A stretch of 64,000 nucleotides of DNA from Paenibacillus_T sp033239625 (GCF_033239625.1 NZ_BTCK01000023.1:1-64000), one strand, 5' to 3'; shown: positions 8,356 through 16,899, counted from the stretch's first letter. Numbers and translations are program-made. Notes: generated from the sequence alone by a model not told the origin.

Positions 8356-9492
8356 ATGGTGCAAAATCAACAGCTAGTTGTACATGAATTGTCTGCCATC
8401 CCTTATGTGAAGGTTCATGGCAGAACGACAGGGTCGCTGTCGCCGCTCGTGCTGTTCTGGACCGGAAGCGCGATTGAGCTTAATGCGGCGGGAACCGAGC
8501 TTTGGGTGGAGGTCGAAGCCCGTTATGATCAATACGAGCCGTGGATCAGCATTCTGATCAACGGCGCACCGGTGAGCCGTATGATGGTTACAGCCGGCAA
8601 GCACTGGATTTGCGTGTTCAGGGGCATGAACGGTCAAGCTGTCAAAAATGTGCGCATCGTCAAAGATGTGCAGGCAATGAGCGGCGACTTGGGCTGTTCC
8701 TTGCGCATTCATGCGGTGAAAGGCGACGGTGCTTTTCATCCGGCGGCACAAGCTTCCCATCGCATCGAATTTATCGGAGACAGCATCACCTCTGGCGAAG
8801 GCGCTATAGGCGCGAAGCAGGAAGAGGACTGGATTCCGATGTGGTTCAGCGCTGTCGACAACTATACGGCCATGACGGCAGATAGGCTGAATGCCGATTA
8901 CCGGGTCATATCGCAGAGCGGCTGGGGCGTTCTGACGGGCTGGGACAACAATCCGCATAACAACATTCCGTCGTACTACGAGCAGGTGTGCGGCGTGCTT
9001 GCGGGAGCGGACAACGAAGCGCTTGGCGCGCATGAACCGAATGATTTCGCAGCTTGGCAGCCTGACGTTATTGTTGTGAATCTCGGGACGAATGACGGCG
9101 GGGCATTCCATTGGGCAGAGTGGCGGGATCCGTCGACGGGAGTCTCATATAAACAACGATTGAATGCTGACGGCAGTTATAACGCGGAAGATATCGCCGC
9201 GTTCGAAACGGCAGCCGAGCAGTTCTTAACGAAGCTCAGACGGTGCAATCGGGACGCGCATATCGCATGGGCCTACGGCATGCTGGGAACCCCGATGATG
9301 CCGGCTATTCGCCGCGCAGTGGATGCTTATGCCCTCCGCTCAGGGGACCGCAAGGTATCGATCTGCGAGCTTCCGGCTATGACAGATGAGACGACCGGGG
9401 CAAGAAGCCACCCCGGCCTCCTTGCACATCGGCAGGCGGCAGAGGTCTTAACGAAGCATATTGAGCGTTTGTTGTCTGCCAAAAAAGGCTAA
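8356..9492 (+). CDS. SGNH/GDSL hydrolase, carbohydrate-esterase-2-like
   Basis: 378 aa with two parts: an N-terminal beta-rich domain (~1-130) and a C-terminal SGNH hydrolase. Block I GDSITSGEG carries the nucleophile Ser near residue 142, block III NLGTND is near 243, and the catalytic Asp/His region ends in SHPGLLAHR near 352. The jelly-roll plus SGNH order is that of CE2 acetyl esterases, which deacetylate xylan or mannan, so a polysaccharide esterase is likely. No signal peptide is seen, suggesting a cytoplasmic protein. The ATG at 8356 is chosen because AAGGAG sits at 8341-8346; an in-frame TTG at 8320 has no such site. Confidence 0.85.
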   Translation: MVQNQQLVVHELSAIPYVKVHGRTTGSLSPLVLFWTGSAIELNAAGTELWVEVEARYDQYEPWISILINGAPVSRMMVTAGKHWICVFRGMNGQAVKNVRIVKDVQAMSGDLGCSLRIHAVKGDGAFHPAAQASHRIEFIGDSITSGEGAIGAKQEEDWIPMWFSAVDNYTAMTADRLNADYRVISQSGWGVLTGWDNNPHNNIPSYYEQVCGVLAGADNEALGAHEPNDFAAWQPDVIVVNLGTNDGGAFHWAEWRDPSTGVSYKQRLNADGSYNAEDIAAFETAAEQFLTKLRRCNRDAHIAWAYGMLGTPMMPAIRRAVDAYALRSGDRKVSICELPAMTDETTGARSHPGLLAHRQAAEVLTKHIERLLSAKKG

Positions 9493-9586
9493 TTGTTGAT
9501 CTATGCCATAGAAAGCATGGAGTCAAGAGAATGGGATCTCATCGACTCAGAGGAATGATATGTTCGTATTGTAAGAAGAAGATCCA

Positions 9587-9618
9587 ATAGGAGAAGCAGG
9601 TCCACTTGCTTCTCCTAT
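9587..9618. terminator. Perfect 12-bp hairpin, probable terminator after the esterase
   Basis: ATAGGAGAAGCA (9587-9598) and TGCTTCTCCTAT (9607-9618) pair perfectly around an 8-nt loop. No strong T run follows, so terminator function is only probable. Confidence 0.5.
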
Positions 9619-9686
9619 GGATTCATTGTTACACTCAACATATAATTGATTCATCACTAAGTAGACAATGACCGGAGATGGAGATT

Positions 9687-10217
9687 ATGGCTAAGAACGA
9701 TAACGTATCGGTGAACCGAAGGGCAGACATTATTTCCGCAGCGATCGAAGTGTTCGCAGAGACGGGCTATTACCGCACAACGACGGCGCAGGTGGCGCAG
9801 CGGGCAGGCATTTCGCAGCCTTATGTATTTCGGTTCTTCGCGACCAAAGAATTGCTGCTGCTGGCGGCACTGGAAGCATCATGGGAGCGAGTCGCTGCGG
9901 CGTTCCGACAAGTCGTCGCTACCGCTTCGCCAGATCGACTGGAGCAGGAGCTGATTGAAGCATACGAGGAGCTGCTTGCTGCTCATCGGCAGGAGACGCT
10001 GCTGCAGATGCAGGCCCAGACGATTCAAGAGGAGTCCATTCGCGCTGCGATGCAGGATGGCTTGCGAGAGGTGCGCGGTATTGTGCTGGAGGCGTTCCGG
10101 GCGCAAGGAATCGCGAATGCGGAAGAACGGACCCTGTTGTTCCTTGCCCGCGGCATGCTGTGCAACATTGCGATGGCGCTTGATCTGCCGGAATTAATGG
10201 ACGGGAAGAGAGGCTGA
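9687..10217 (+). CDS. TetR/AcrR family transcriptional regulator
   Basis: 176 aa. The N-terminal TetR helix-turn-helix spans residues ~10-55 (IISAAIEVFAETGYYRTT ... SQPYVFRFFATKELLL). The C-terminal ligand domain is not assignable to a subtype. Start 9687 is preferred over ATG 9678 because GGAG at 9674-9677 abuts the latter but is 9 nt from the former. It is followed by a terminator and then an oxidoreductase whose promoter carries an inverted repeat suited to a TetR dimer, so the two probably form a regulator-target pair. Confidence 0.9.
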   Translation: MAKNDNVSVNRRADIISAAIEVFAETGYYRTTTAQVAQRAGISQPYVFRFFATKELLLLAALEASWERVAAAFRQVVATASPDRLEQELIEAYEELLAAHRQETLLQMQAQTIQEESIRAAMQDGLREVRGIVLEAFRAQGIANAEERTLLFLARGMLCNIAMALDLPELMDGKRG

Positions 10218-10238
10218 ACAAGGCTTCTCTTTTTTTTA
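10205..10238 (+). terminator. Intrinsic terminator overlapping the tetR stop codon
   Basis: AGAGAGGC pairs (one G-U) with GCTTCTCT and is followed by T8. It separates the regulator from the downstream oxidoreductase gene. Confidence 0.75.
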
Positions 10239-10247
10239 CATTTAGTT

Positions 10248-10307
10248 ATTGACCAATCACTCACAACTTGATATAGTGAGTTCAACAGAAGTTAGTGATT
10301 GATCAAT
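10248..10307 (+). promoter_or_regulatory. Promoter and TetR-type operator of the downstream oxidoreductase
   Basis: -35 TTGACC (10249-10254), 17-bp spacer, -10 TATAGT (10272-10277). An inverted repeat brackets it: ATTGACCAATCACT (10248-10261, covering the -35) and AGTGATTGATCAAT (10294-10307, just past the start site), 13 of 14 positions complementary. Placement over the -35 and the initial transcribed region is typical of repression. Confidence 0.75.
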
Positions 10308-10330
10308 TACAAATCGGAGGCTGATGAAAA

Positions 10331-11281
10331 ATGAAAAAAGCAATCGTTATTGGAGCTACTGGCGGAACAGGAGCGGCGGTGACAGAGGAGTTGGTGCGCA
10401 GAGGGGTGCCTGTCATCGCGTTTGGCCGCTCACGCAGCAAGTTGGAGCAGTTCGCCGCTCGTCTCGGCAATCCGTCTCATCTATCGCTGGCCGTCGGCGA
10501 CGCGTTCCGGACAGATGATGTAGCATCCGCATCCGAAGACGCAGATGTGCTTTTCCATTGCGCGAACGTCCCGTATCACGAGATGGAGACGAAGCTGATC
10601 CCGCTTGGCGAGGCGGTTATGGAAGCGGCTGACCGACGCGGCATGCAAGTGGTCGTAATCGATGGCATTTACCCCTACGGCAGAAGACAGGCGAACTTGG
10701 TGACGGAAGAGCATCCGAAGCGGCCGCATACGCGCAAAGGCAGGACTCGTCTTCAATTCGCCGAAATGATATTCAATAAGCGCTGGCGTAACGCCCGCCC
10801 GCTCATTGCCCGCCTGCCGGACTATTACGGTCCGACAGCGAACCAAGCCTCGTACCTGGGCGGTACGCTTGAGGCGATTGCGGCAGGCAAAATGGCGATG
10901 TTTATCGGGAATATGCATGTGCCGCGAGAGTATGTTTATCTGCCTGATGCAGCGAATATGATTGTTGAGCTGTCGCTTCATGATCATGCTTACGGGCAGG
11001 AGTGGAACATTCCCGGCGGCGGCATCATTGCCGGCAACGACATCGTACGCATTGCGCGTGAAGTATCGGGCGTCAAGAAGCCGGTGCTTCCTCTAGGCAA
11101 GCGTAGTCTGGCGGCGCTTGGGTTGTTCGTTCCAGTGATGAAGGAGGTCGTCGAGATGTTGTATTTGACGACGGAACCGCTTCGTCTAAGCGGGGAGAAG
11201 TATAAGCGTTGGATTGGTCCGATTAAAGCAACAAGCTTCGAGCAAGGAATTGCCGAGACGATTCACGCGTTGAAATCGTAG
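10331..11281 (+). CDS. NAD(P)-dependent epimerase/dehydratase-like oxidoreductase (extended SDR)
   Basis: 316 aa. Rossmann motif IGATGGTG at residues 7-14; the canonical YxxxK is not obvious, although an extended-SDR fold is suggested by the length and the PDYYGP segment near 162. The product acts on an unknown small molecule, probably with NADP. The ATG follows CGGAGG (10315-10320). Transcription is probably repressed by the TetR encoded just upstream. A fragment of a related gene survives at 35406-35648. Confidence 0.85.
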   Translation: MKKAIVIGATGGTGAAVTEELVRRGVPVIAFGRSRSKLEQFAARLGNPSHLSLAVGDAFRTDDVASASEDADVLFHCANVPYHEMETKLIPLGEAVMEAADRRGMQVVVIDGIYPYGRRQANLVTEEHPKRPHTRKGRTRLQFAEMIFNKRWRNARPLIARLPDYYGPTANQASYLGGTLEAIAAGKMAMFIGNMHVPREYVYLPDAANMIVELSLHDHAYGQEWNIPGGGIIAGNDIVRIAREVSGVKKPVLPLGKRSLAALGLFVPVMKEVVEMLYLTTEPLRLSGEKYKRWIGPIKATSFEQGIAETIHALKS

Positions 11282-11379
11282 TGCAGACAAGACGGTGAAT
11301 GGAAGACACTATCGATAGTTGGCAGCAGGGAACGGCAGGATATCAGACATACTTCAAGCGAACACGGAGGAGCAGGCAG

Positions 11380-12048
11380 ATGATTGAGCGGTATATCTAT
11401 CGGGCGGCATGGAAGCAAGGTCAGAAGGAAGAAGGAATCGCATCACTGGCGGGGAGCAACCAAGCGTTGGAACTTGTACGGCAAGGGCGTCTCATGACGG
11501 CTGCCGCCTTCCACTGGCGCGACAACCTGTTTCTCTATTATGAATGCATCGATCGGGAAGCCGCTCCCGAGGAAGTCGCGGGTGCAGCGGTGCCCTTCTT
11601 GAGCGATTGGCCGGGCCAGCCTGAACCACGCAAGTGGATTCGCATGGTCGATGTGTTCCACTTCAACGAGCCCGCGGATAAGGAGCATTGGCTGCGGAAG
11701 TCACCTGTCGAGCAGCGTAGAGGACGCGTGGCGCATCTGAAGCCGGATATGGCAAGCAGCTATATCTACTACCATTATCAGCTGCAGGAGGAGCGTGCGT
11801 TCTTCGGCCCCAAATACGAGATCATCGGCATGCATGAGAATCTGTTATTCGGCTATCAGGAGTTTCCGAATATGGTGGAGGAGCCAACTGTACCAGGGCG
11901 CCTGAACACGAAGGGGACGCCGGTCAATTGGAGCGACTCGCGGATGGATGTTCATTTTCAGCCGTGGGATGATGATGGGTATCTGTACTTTAAGCCGATT
12001 GAGCAGATCTTCTCGCACTATATCGGCGATCTTAAGCAGAATAAATGA
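11380..12048 (+). CDS. Protein of unknown function, 222 aa
   Basis: I do not recognise the family. No signal peptide or membrane segment. The sequence is rich in aromatic residues and has two blocks that could form an alpha/beta barrel (RLMTAAAFHWRDNLFLYYEC and a C-terminal YKFGPKYEIIGMHENL-like segment), but no catalytic motif. The start at 11380 is chosen because GGAGGAG lies 9 nt upstream; an earlier in-frame ATG at 11299 lacks a site. It lies 98 bp after the oxidoreductase without an intervening terminator, so it may be in the same operon. Confidence 0.65.
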   Translation: MIERYIYRAAWKQGQKEEGIASLAGSNQALELVRQGRLMTAAAFHWRDNLFLYYECIDREAAPEEVAGAAVPFLSDWPGQPEPRKWIRMVDVFHFNEPADKEHWLRKSPVEQRRGRVAHLKPDMASSYIYYHYQLQEERAFFGPKYEIIGMHENLLFGYQEFPNMVEEPTVPGRLNTKGTPVNWSDSRMDVHFQPWDDDGYLYFKPIEQIFSHYIGDLKQNK

Positions 12049-12108
12049 ACCGCATGAATGCATGCCAGACAGCCGTATCTCGGTCAGCCGACGATGCGGT
12101 TGTTTTTC
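12048..12108 (+). terminator. Terminator after the 222-aa gene
   Basis: AACCGCAT (12048-12055) pairs with ATGCGGTT (12094-12101), followed by GTTTTTC. The long loop contains further pairing. Confidence 0.7.
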
Positions 12109-12221
12109 ATGTCTTTTATCGAGTGACTTTATTGCTTTTCACCGTGAAGGTTGTTCTTATGCGGTAGCCTTTGTTACGATAGAGGTTAAGTAACTACGTT
12201 CAGAAGGCAGGATAAAGAATC

Positions 12222-13796
12222 ATGACATCGAACAATAGCCAGCGCTATCGCTTCACGGAAGCACCATTCTGGGAGCTGCAGCGGCAGTATTATGAACAGC
12301 TGGGATTAAAGGCGTGGAACAACGATCAGGTTCCGCAATATATAACATGCAATCCGATGATCGCGAATGCTTATGCGGAGATGATCATGGGGCTGATGCA
12401 GGATCGGGCGAGTCAAGGGCATACCTCGGATACGGTTTATATCGTCGAGTTGGGGGCCGGAGCGGGCAGGCTTGCTTACCATGTCATTCATGAGCTGTGC
12501 GAGCTTATGGACTATGCCGGCAAGGACTTGCCGCCATTCCGCTATGTCATGACCGATCTGGCGATGAGCAATGTGACCGCATGGCAGCAGCATCCGAAGC
12601 TGCAGCATTACGCAGCGCAAGGGCTGCTCGACTTTGCACGATTCGATGCAGTGAATGATACGGAGTTAAATCTCTTTGTGTCCGGTTTGACCATACAATC
12701 AGGCGATCTGCAGCAGCCTGTGGTGATCATTGCGAACTATGTCTTCGACAGTATCCCGCAAGAGCTGCTCTATATCGGAGATGGCCGCACTTATGAAGCG
12801 GACGTTTTCGTCGAGTATACGGAGCAAGCAGCACGCGATACGGTATCCGGGAAGCTGAAGCCAGCGGACGAGCTGAATCAAATCAAGCTGCGTTATGAGC
12901 ATCGGCGGGAGCCGGCTTACGAACGGGAGGATTACCCATACCGTGATCTGATCGCATTGTATCAGGAGGAACTGGAGGATTCGCATTTTCTGTTCCCGGT
13001 AGCGGGCCTCACTTGCTTGGAACGGATTAATGGGCTGTCGCGGTCGGGCTTCGTATTGCTGACGGCGGACAAAGGCGATCATCTGCTCGACAACTGGAAA
13101 TTCGCCGAGCCGCCTATACTGACGCTGCACGGCAGCTTCTCGCTTATGGCGAACTATCATGCGTTCGTGCATGTATTCGAGCAGCGCGGGGCGCTGGCTC
13201 TGTTCCCTGAGCAGCATTATCGCAATATCAACGTCGGGTGCATCATCCACGTCGATAACGCAAAGAGCTGCTATCAGACGAAGCTGGCGTACCGCCGATT
13301 TATCGAGCGGTTCGGACCGGACGAGTTCTTCAGCTTGAAGGAATGCGTCGATCAACAAATAGACGAGTTGAAATTGCATCAAATCATGAGCTTCTGGCGT
13401 TTAGGCGGTTATGATGCGGAATTCTTCATCCAGTGCGCGAAGCGGATATCGAGTTTGCTGCCGGACGCTAATGATGAGGAAATCGAGGATCTCCATTGGG
13501 GGATCGAACGCATGTGGTCCGGATACTACATCATGGCTCAGCGATACAACCTGGCGATGGATGCGGGGCTGATCCTGTTCGAGATGGATCGGTACGAGGA
13601 TGCGAAGCGCTACTTGGAGATCGCCGTCGAGGAGGAGCAGGGCGACGTCGTATCGACGGTCTTCTACTGCCTCGCCGTCTGCAGCTTCGAGCTGGAGCAG
13701 GAGGACGACGGGATCAAGTATTTGAAGGCGCTGCTTGAACTGGAGCCCGACCATGAGGAAGCGGCGGCGCTGCTGCAAGGGTTGGAGCAAGGCTAG
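12222..13796 (+). CDS. SAM-dependent methyltransferase-like protein with C-terminal TPR region
   Basis: 524 aa. The N-terminal half has a class I methyltransferase signature: motif I VELGAGAGRLAYHV near residue 74, an acidic loop after MTDL (~110), and VVIIANYVFDSIPQEL near 167, which resembles the MidA/NDUFAF7 family EVxDxxP segment. The C-terminal ~90 residues are helical with TPR spacing (MDRYEDAKRYLEIAVEEE ... CLAVCSFELEQEDDGIKYL). MidA-type enzymes methylate arginine in protein complexes; the TPR suggests a protein partner here, but substrate and activity are unproven. It has its own RBS (AAGGCAGGA) and stands alone on the plus strand. Confidence 0.65.
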   Translation: MTSNNSQRYRFTEAPFWELQRQYYEQLGLKAWNNDQVPQYITCNPMIANAYAEMIMGLMQDRASQGHTSDTVYIVELGAGAGRLAYHVIHELCELMDYAGKDLPPFRYVMTDLAMSNVTAWQQHPKLQHYAAQGLLDFARFDAVNDTELNLFVSGLTIQSGDLQQPVVIIANYVFDSIPQELLYIGDGRTYEADVFVEYTEQAARDTVSGKLKPADELNQIKLRYEHRREPAYEREDYPYRDLIALYQEELEDSHFLFPVAGLTCLERINGLSRSGFVLLTADKGDHLLDNWKFAEPPILTLHGSFSLMANYHAFVHVFEQRGALALFPEQHYRNINVGCIIHVDNAKSCYQTKLAYRRFIERFGPDEFFSLKECVDQQIDELKLHQIMSFWRLGGYDAEFFIQCAKRISSLLPDANDEEIEDLHWGIERMWSGYYIMAQRYNLAMDAGLILFEMDRYEDAKRYLEIAVEEEQGDVVSTVFYCLAVCSFELEQEDDGIKYLKALLELEPDHEEAAALLQGLEQG

Positions 13797-13920
13797 CTTA
13801 GTTGGACGTCAGAGGGATCGCCTGCTGCGGTTGTTAGCTGCAGCGGGTGATTTTTTCTATTTACAGATTCTTACTTATTCGTTATAGTGTTGTTTATTAT
13901 AGACACATACGCTGTCAAAT

Positions 13921-14160
13921 GCGACGATGAGGACAAGTACATTCGAAGAAGCCCTTCAGAGAACTGCCGGTTGGTGCGAGGCAGCGGGAAATCGGATGGA
14001 AACATCGCCTCTGAGCTGGCCCCCGAACATGAGTAGGCGGGCACGGGATTCCGCCGTTACAAGGAAGCATCGTTGTTGGACGATGGCGAGGTGGGCGTAT
14101 GACGTCAATCAGGGTGGTAACGCGGAGCAGCTCCGTCCCTTAGGGGATGGGGCTTTTTTG
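13921..14160 (+). promoter_or_regulatory. T-box leader RNA, apparent isoleucine (ATC) specifier, upstream of GNAT genes
   Basis: All main T-box parts are visible: stem I 5' side with GATGAGGACAAGTA (13926-13939), AGAGAAC plus the distal GGTTGGTGCGA loop (13957-13980), the 3' side CCTCTGAG (14008-14015), the T-box AGGGTGGTAACGCGG (14111-14125), and a terminator with arms from 14129 to 14154 followed by T6. GAGG (13930-13933) pairs with CCTC (14008-14011). The specifier triplet immediately 5' of the following purine and this helix is ATC (14004-14006), an Ile codon. The UGGU bulge fits a discriminator A. T-boxes read tRNA charging and allow read-through when uncharged. A weak promoter (TATTAT at 13895-13900) precedes it. 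Confidence 0.88.
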
Positions 14161-14205
14161 TCGTTGCTGGTCCCGTTCAGTAACTAGAAGAGGGGATGAT
14201 GCTCG

Positions 14206-14757
14206 ATGACAATGATGCAGACGAAGCGATTGACGCTGCGCCTGTTGGCGCCGCAGGATGCAGAAGCGATAGAGCGCTTGGCCGCGGACAAGGAGGTGGC
14301 GGATACGACACTTGGTATCCCGCACCCTTATCCGGCCGGCTCATCTGCAGGATTCATCCAGGGAATGATGGAAGCCGCGGAAAGAGGCGATAGCTATTCC
14401 TTCGCGGTGATACGCGCGGAAGATGAGAGTTTCCTCGGTATTGTCGGAATTCATCTGCAGCAGCGTCATAACACGGCGGAGTTGGCTTATTGGATCGGCC
14501 GTCCTTATTGGAACAGAGGCTATTGTACGGAGGCGGCGGCACGAGTCATGCAGTACGCTTTCGAGGAGCTCGCGCTCAATCGGGTCTATGCGGCGGCGAT
14601 GACGCGCAACCCAGGCTCGTACAAAGTGATGGAGAAGCTGGGCATGAAGCATGAAGGCGTGCTTCGCAGTCATATCCGCAAGGGCGATGCGTACGAGGAT
14701 GTGACCTACTACGGGATCCTTCGTTCGGAATATTACGCACGCATAGACAAGGTGTGA
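14206..14757 (+). CDS. GNAT N-acetyltransferase, RimJ/RimL-type
   Basis: 183 aa Acetyltransf_3-type GNAT. The N-terminal TKRLTLRLL strand, the acetyl-CoA pyrophosphate loop WNRGYCTEA near residue 104, and the C-terminal NPGSYKVMEKLGMKHEG are characteristic. Such enzymes acetylate protein N-termini or small amines; the substrate is unknown. It is the first gene after the T-box terminator, so its expression should rise when the cognate tRNA is uncharged. GAGGGG lies upstream of the ATG. Its stop overlaps the next gene's start region, indicating translational coupling. Confidence 0.9.
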   Translation: MTMMQTKRLTLRLLAPQDAEAIERLAADKEVADTTLGIPHPYPAGSSAGFIQGMMEAAERGDSYSFAVIRAEDESFLGIVGIHLQQRHNTAELAYWIGRPYWNRGYCTEAAARVMQYAFEELALNRVYAAAMTRNPGSYKVMEKLGMKHEGVLRSHIRKGDAYEDVTYYGILRSEYYARIDKV

Positions 14758-14762
14758 TGATG

Positions 14763-15269
14763 ATGGTACAGATACGTGTGTTGGAAGCAGCGGATGCTGC
14801 GAATTATCATGCACTGAGGCTGCGCGGGCTGATGACGAATCCGGAAGCGTTCGGCTCCACTTATGAGCGGGAAACGGGCTTCGCTCTAGCATTCGTAGAG
14901 GAGCGGTTAAAGCCTGCGGAAGACAAATTCACCTTGGGAGCGATCGATACGGACGGGCTGCTGGTTGGAATCGTTACGTTCGTGCGTGAGGCCAGTACGA
15001 AGATTAGACACAAGGGCAATGTGTACGGGATGTATACGGCGCCCGAGGTGCGAGGACAGGGAGTTGGCCGTGCATTGCTGCACGCTCTTATCGAGCGGGC
15101 CAGGAGCTGTAGCGGACTGGAGATCATTAACCTTACGGTCGTCACTGACAACGCACCTGCCCGCAGTTTGTACCAATCGCTCGGATTCGTCACATACGGC
15201 ACAGAGCATCAGGCGATGAAATATGAGGGTCGATATTGGGATGAGGACCATATGGCGCTTAGACTCTAA
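14763..15269 (+). CDS. GNAT N-acetyltransferase
   Basis: 168 aa. GNAT core: acetyl-CoA binding loop VRGQGVGRALL near residue 95 and the C-terminal NAPARSLYQSLGF near 125. Several tandem start codons (GTG 14754, ATG 14757, 14760, 14763) overlap the stop of the preceding gene; 14763 gives the best distance from AAGGTG, but 14757 or 14760 is possible. It is probably co-expressed with the first acetyltransferase under the T-box. Substrate unknown. Confidence 0.88.
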   Translation: MVQIRVLEAADAANYHALRLRGLMTNPEAFGSTYERETGFALAFVEERLKPAEDKFTLGAIDTDGLLVGIVTFVREASTKIRHKGNVYGMYTAPEVRGQGVGRALLHALIERARSCSGLEIINLTVVTDNAPARSLYQSLGFVTYGTEHQAMKYEGRYWDEDHMALRL

Positions 15270-15291
15270 GTATCGAATATCCGCACAAGAA

Positions 15292-15340
15292 AAACAGTCG
15301 TGCAGGAGATTGCTCTTCTGCTTCTGCACGATTGTTTCTT
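15292..15340. terminator. Terminator of the acetyltransferase pair
   Basis: AAACAGTCGTGCAG (15292-15305) and CTGCACGATTGTTT (15324-15337) pair in 13 of 14 positions, then TCTTT. Confidence 0.8.
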
Positions 15341-15434
15341 TGCATCGAGGAGTTTGATAGATGCTGCGGTGCAGACCGGTATTCGTCTTGAGGATGAAGA
15401 GGAATAACGGCAGCGTCCGTCCAAACTATATAAG

Positions 15435-15468
15435 AGGCACAGTGCCGGCGCGCTGTGCCTTTATTTTA
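15435..15468 (+). terminator. Second terminator-like hairpin before DUF4180 gene
   Basis: AGGCACAG (15435-15442) and CTGTGCCT (15453-15460), followed by TTATTTTA. There is no confident gene between this and the previous terminator. Confidence 0.65.
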
Positions 15469-15507
15469 TAAACGAGCTTATAGGCTCACGGAAGGAGCGG
15501 CTGCACC

Positions 15508-15876
15508 ATGCAGATCCAGGTTGACCAGCAAGGCAGTTCGAGCGTTGCCATTATTCGAAGCGATGAGGTTATCATCAAGGAGGTGCAGGACGCATTGGAC
15601 CTGATGGCAACGGTGAGGTATGAGGTGGATTGCGACAAACTATTGCTGCACAAGTCCAATCTTGCAGAAGAGTTCTTCGAGCTGCGGACGAAGCTTGCGG
15701 GCGATATTTTGCAGAAATATGTGAACTACGGCTTCAAGCTGGCGATTGTCGGCGATTATAGCGGCTATGAGAGCAAGAGTCTAAGAGACTTTATCTACGA
15801 GTGCAACCATGGGAAACAATTCTTCTTCGTCAGCACCGAGCAGGAGGCGCTCGAAGCGCTGCACGCTGTCCAGTAA
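15508..15876 (+). CDS. DUF4180 domain protein
   Basis: 122 aa covering the whole DUF4180 domain: DALDLMATVRYEVDCDKLLL in the first half, LAEEFFELRTKLAGDILQKY in the middle, and SLRDFIYECNHGKQFFFV near the end. Function of the family is not established. Cytoplasmic, no cysteine motif of note. GAAGGAGCGG precedes the ATG. It stands as a single gene between a terminator and an SDR gene. Confidence 0.85.
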   Translation: MQIQVDQQGSSSVAIIRSDEVIIKEVQDALDLMATVRYEVDCDKLLLHKSNLAEEFFELRTKLAGDILQKYVNYGFKLAIVGDYSGYESKSLRDFIYECNHGKQFFFVSTEQEALEALHAVQ

Positions 15877-15959
15877 ATTGCGGCCTAAGAAAGGTTCACC
15901 AAACAAGAGATGGGCGAATATCCTGCTGAAGCGAAGTTAGGCGAAGGAGGATATGAAAG

Positions 15960-16859
15960 GTGATTCCTTATTATCCGTATTACGGTTATGAGACGCGCTG
16001 CACCCAGCAGCCGATTACGTTCCCGCCGCAGCATCAGAATGTTCAGCCGGGCCTGGAATATATCATGAATCCGATCCCGATCTCGGATAATCCGCAGTAC
16101 AAGGGGAGCGGCAAGCTTGCGGGTAAGGTGGCCATCATTACCGGGGGAGACAGCGGTATCGGCCGCGCGGTGGCGATCGGCTTCGCGAAGGAAGGCGCTT
16201 GCGTCGCCATCGTCTATCTCTATGAGCGCAAGGATGCTGAAGATACGAAGCGAATGATGGAACAGTACGGCGGCCGGTGCCTGCTTATTGAAGGCGATTT
16301 GCGCAAGCCGACATTCTCAGCGGAGGTTGTTCGCAGAACGCTGGAGGCCTACGGAAGATTGGACATTCTCGTCTTGAACCAGGGCGTTCAATTTCCTCAG
16401 ACCAGCATTCTGGACATAACCGACGAACAGCTCGAGAATACGTATCGGACGAATATATACCCGATGTTCTATATGACGAAGGCGGCACTGCCGCACTTGA
16501 AGCCGGGCAGCGCCATCGTTACGACAGCATCCGTCACTGCTTATGCAGGTGCGCCGCTGCTGGTGGATTACTCTTCAACCAAAGGCGCGATCGTATCCTT
16601 CACGCGTTCGCTGTCGCTGCAGCTTGTGCGTCAGGGCATTCGGGTCAATGCGGTAGCGCCAGGTCCGATCTGGACGCCGCTGATCGTATCCAGCTATTCG
16701 GCGGAATACGTGAAGACGTTCGGCCTAGAGACGCCGATGAAGCGGGCAGGTCAGCCTTTCGAGCTGGCGCCGACGTATATTTACTTAGCTTCGGACGATT
16801 CATCCTACGTGACGGGCCAGGTGCTGCACGTTAACGGCGGTGTGATGACGGAGACTTAA
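15960..16859 (+). CDS. SDR-family oxidoreductase, general-stress type (YhdF/YhxC-like)
   Basis: 299 aa. A ~50-residue N-terminal extension precedes the Rossmann motif TGGDSGIGRA near residue 61. NQG replaces NNAG near 140. The catalytic region has YSSTKGA near 202 (Tyr and Lys present). The YxxxK, PGPIWTPL and C-terminal VTGQVLHVNGG segments match the group of long SDRs that includes Bacillus YhdF and YhxC. The substrate is unknown. The start is GTG at 15960, set by GGAGG at 15946-15950. A terminator follows at once. Confidence 0.9.
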   Translation: MIPYYPYYGYETRCTQQPITFPPQHQNVQPGLEYIMNPIPISDNPQYKGSGKLAGKVAIITGGDSGIGRAVAIGFAKEGACVAIVYLYERKDAEDTKRMMEQYGGRCLLIEGDLRKPTFSAEVVRRTLEAYGRLDILVLNQGVQFPQTSILDITDEQLENTYRTNIYPMFYMTKAALPHLKPGSAIVTTASVTAYAGAPLLVDYSSTKGAIVSFTRSLSLQLVRQGIRVNAVAPGPIWTPLIVSSYSAEYVKTFGLETPMKRAGQPFELAPTYIYLASDDSSYVTGQVLHVNGGVMTET

Positions 16860-16899
16860 TAGAATCCGGACAGATCCAGCGAATAGTCGAGAGCAAACT

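Noticed and set aside
15361..15474. 37-codon frame with GAGGAG upstream
   Set aside because: It reads through a terminator hairpin (15435-15460) and shows no recognisable sequence; kept only as a note.
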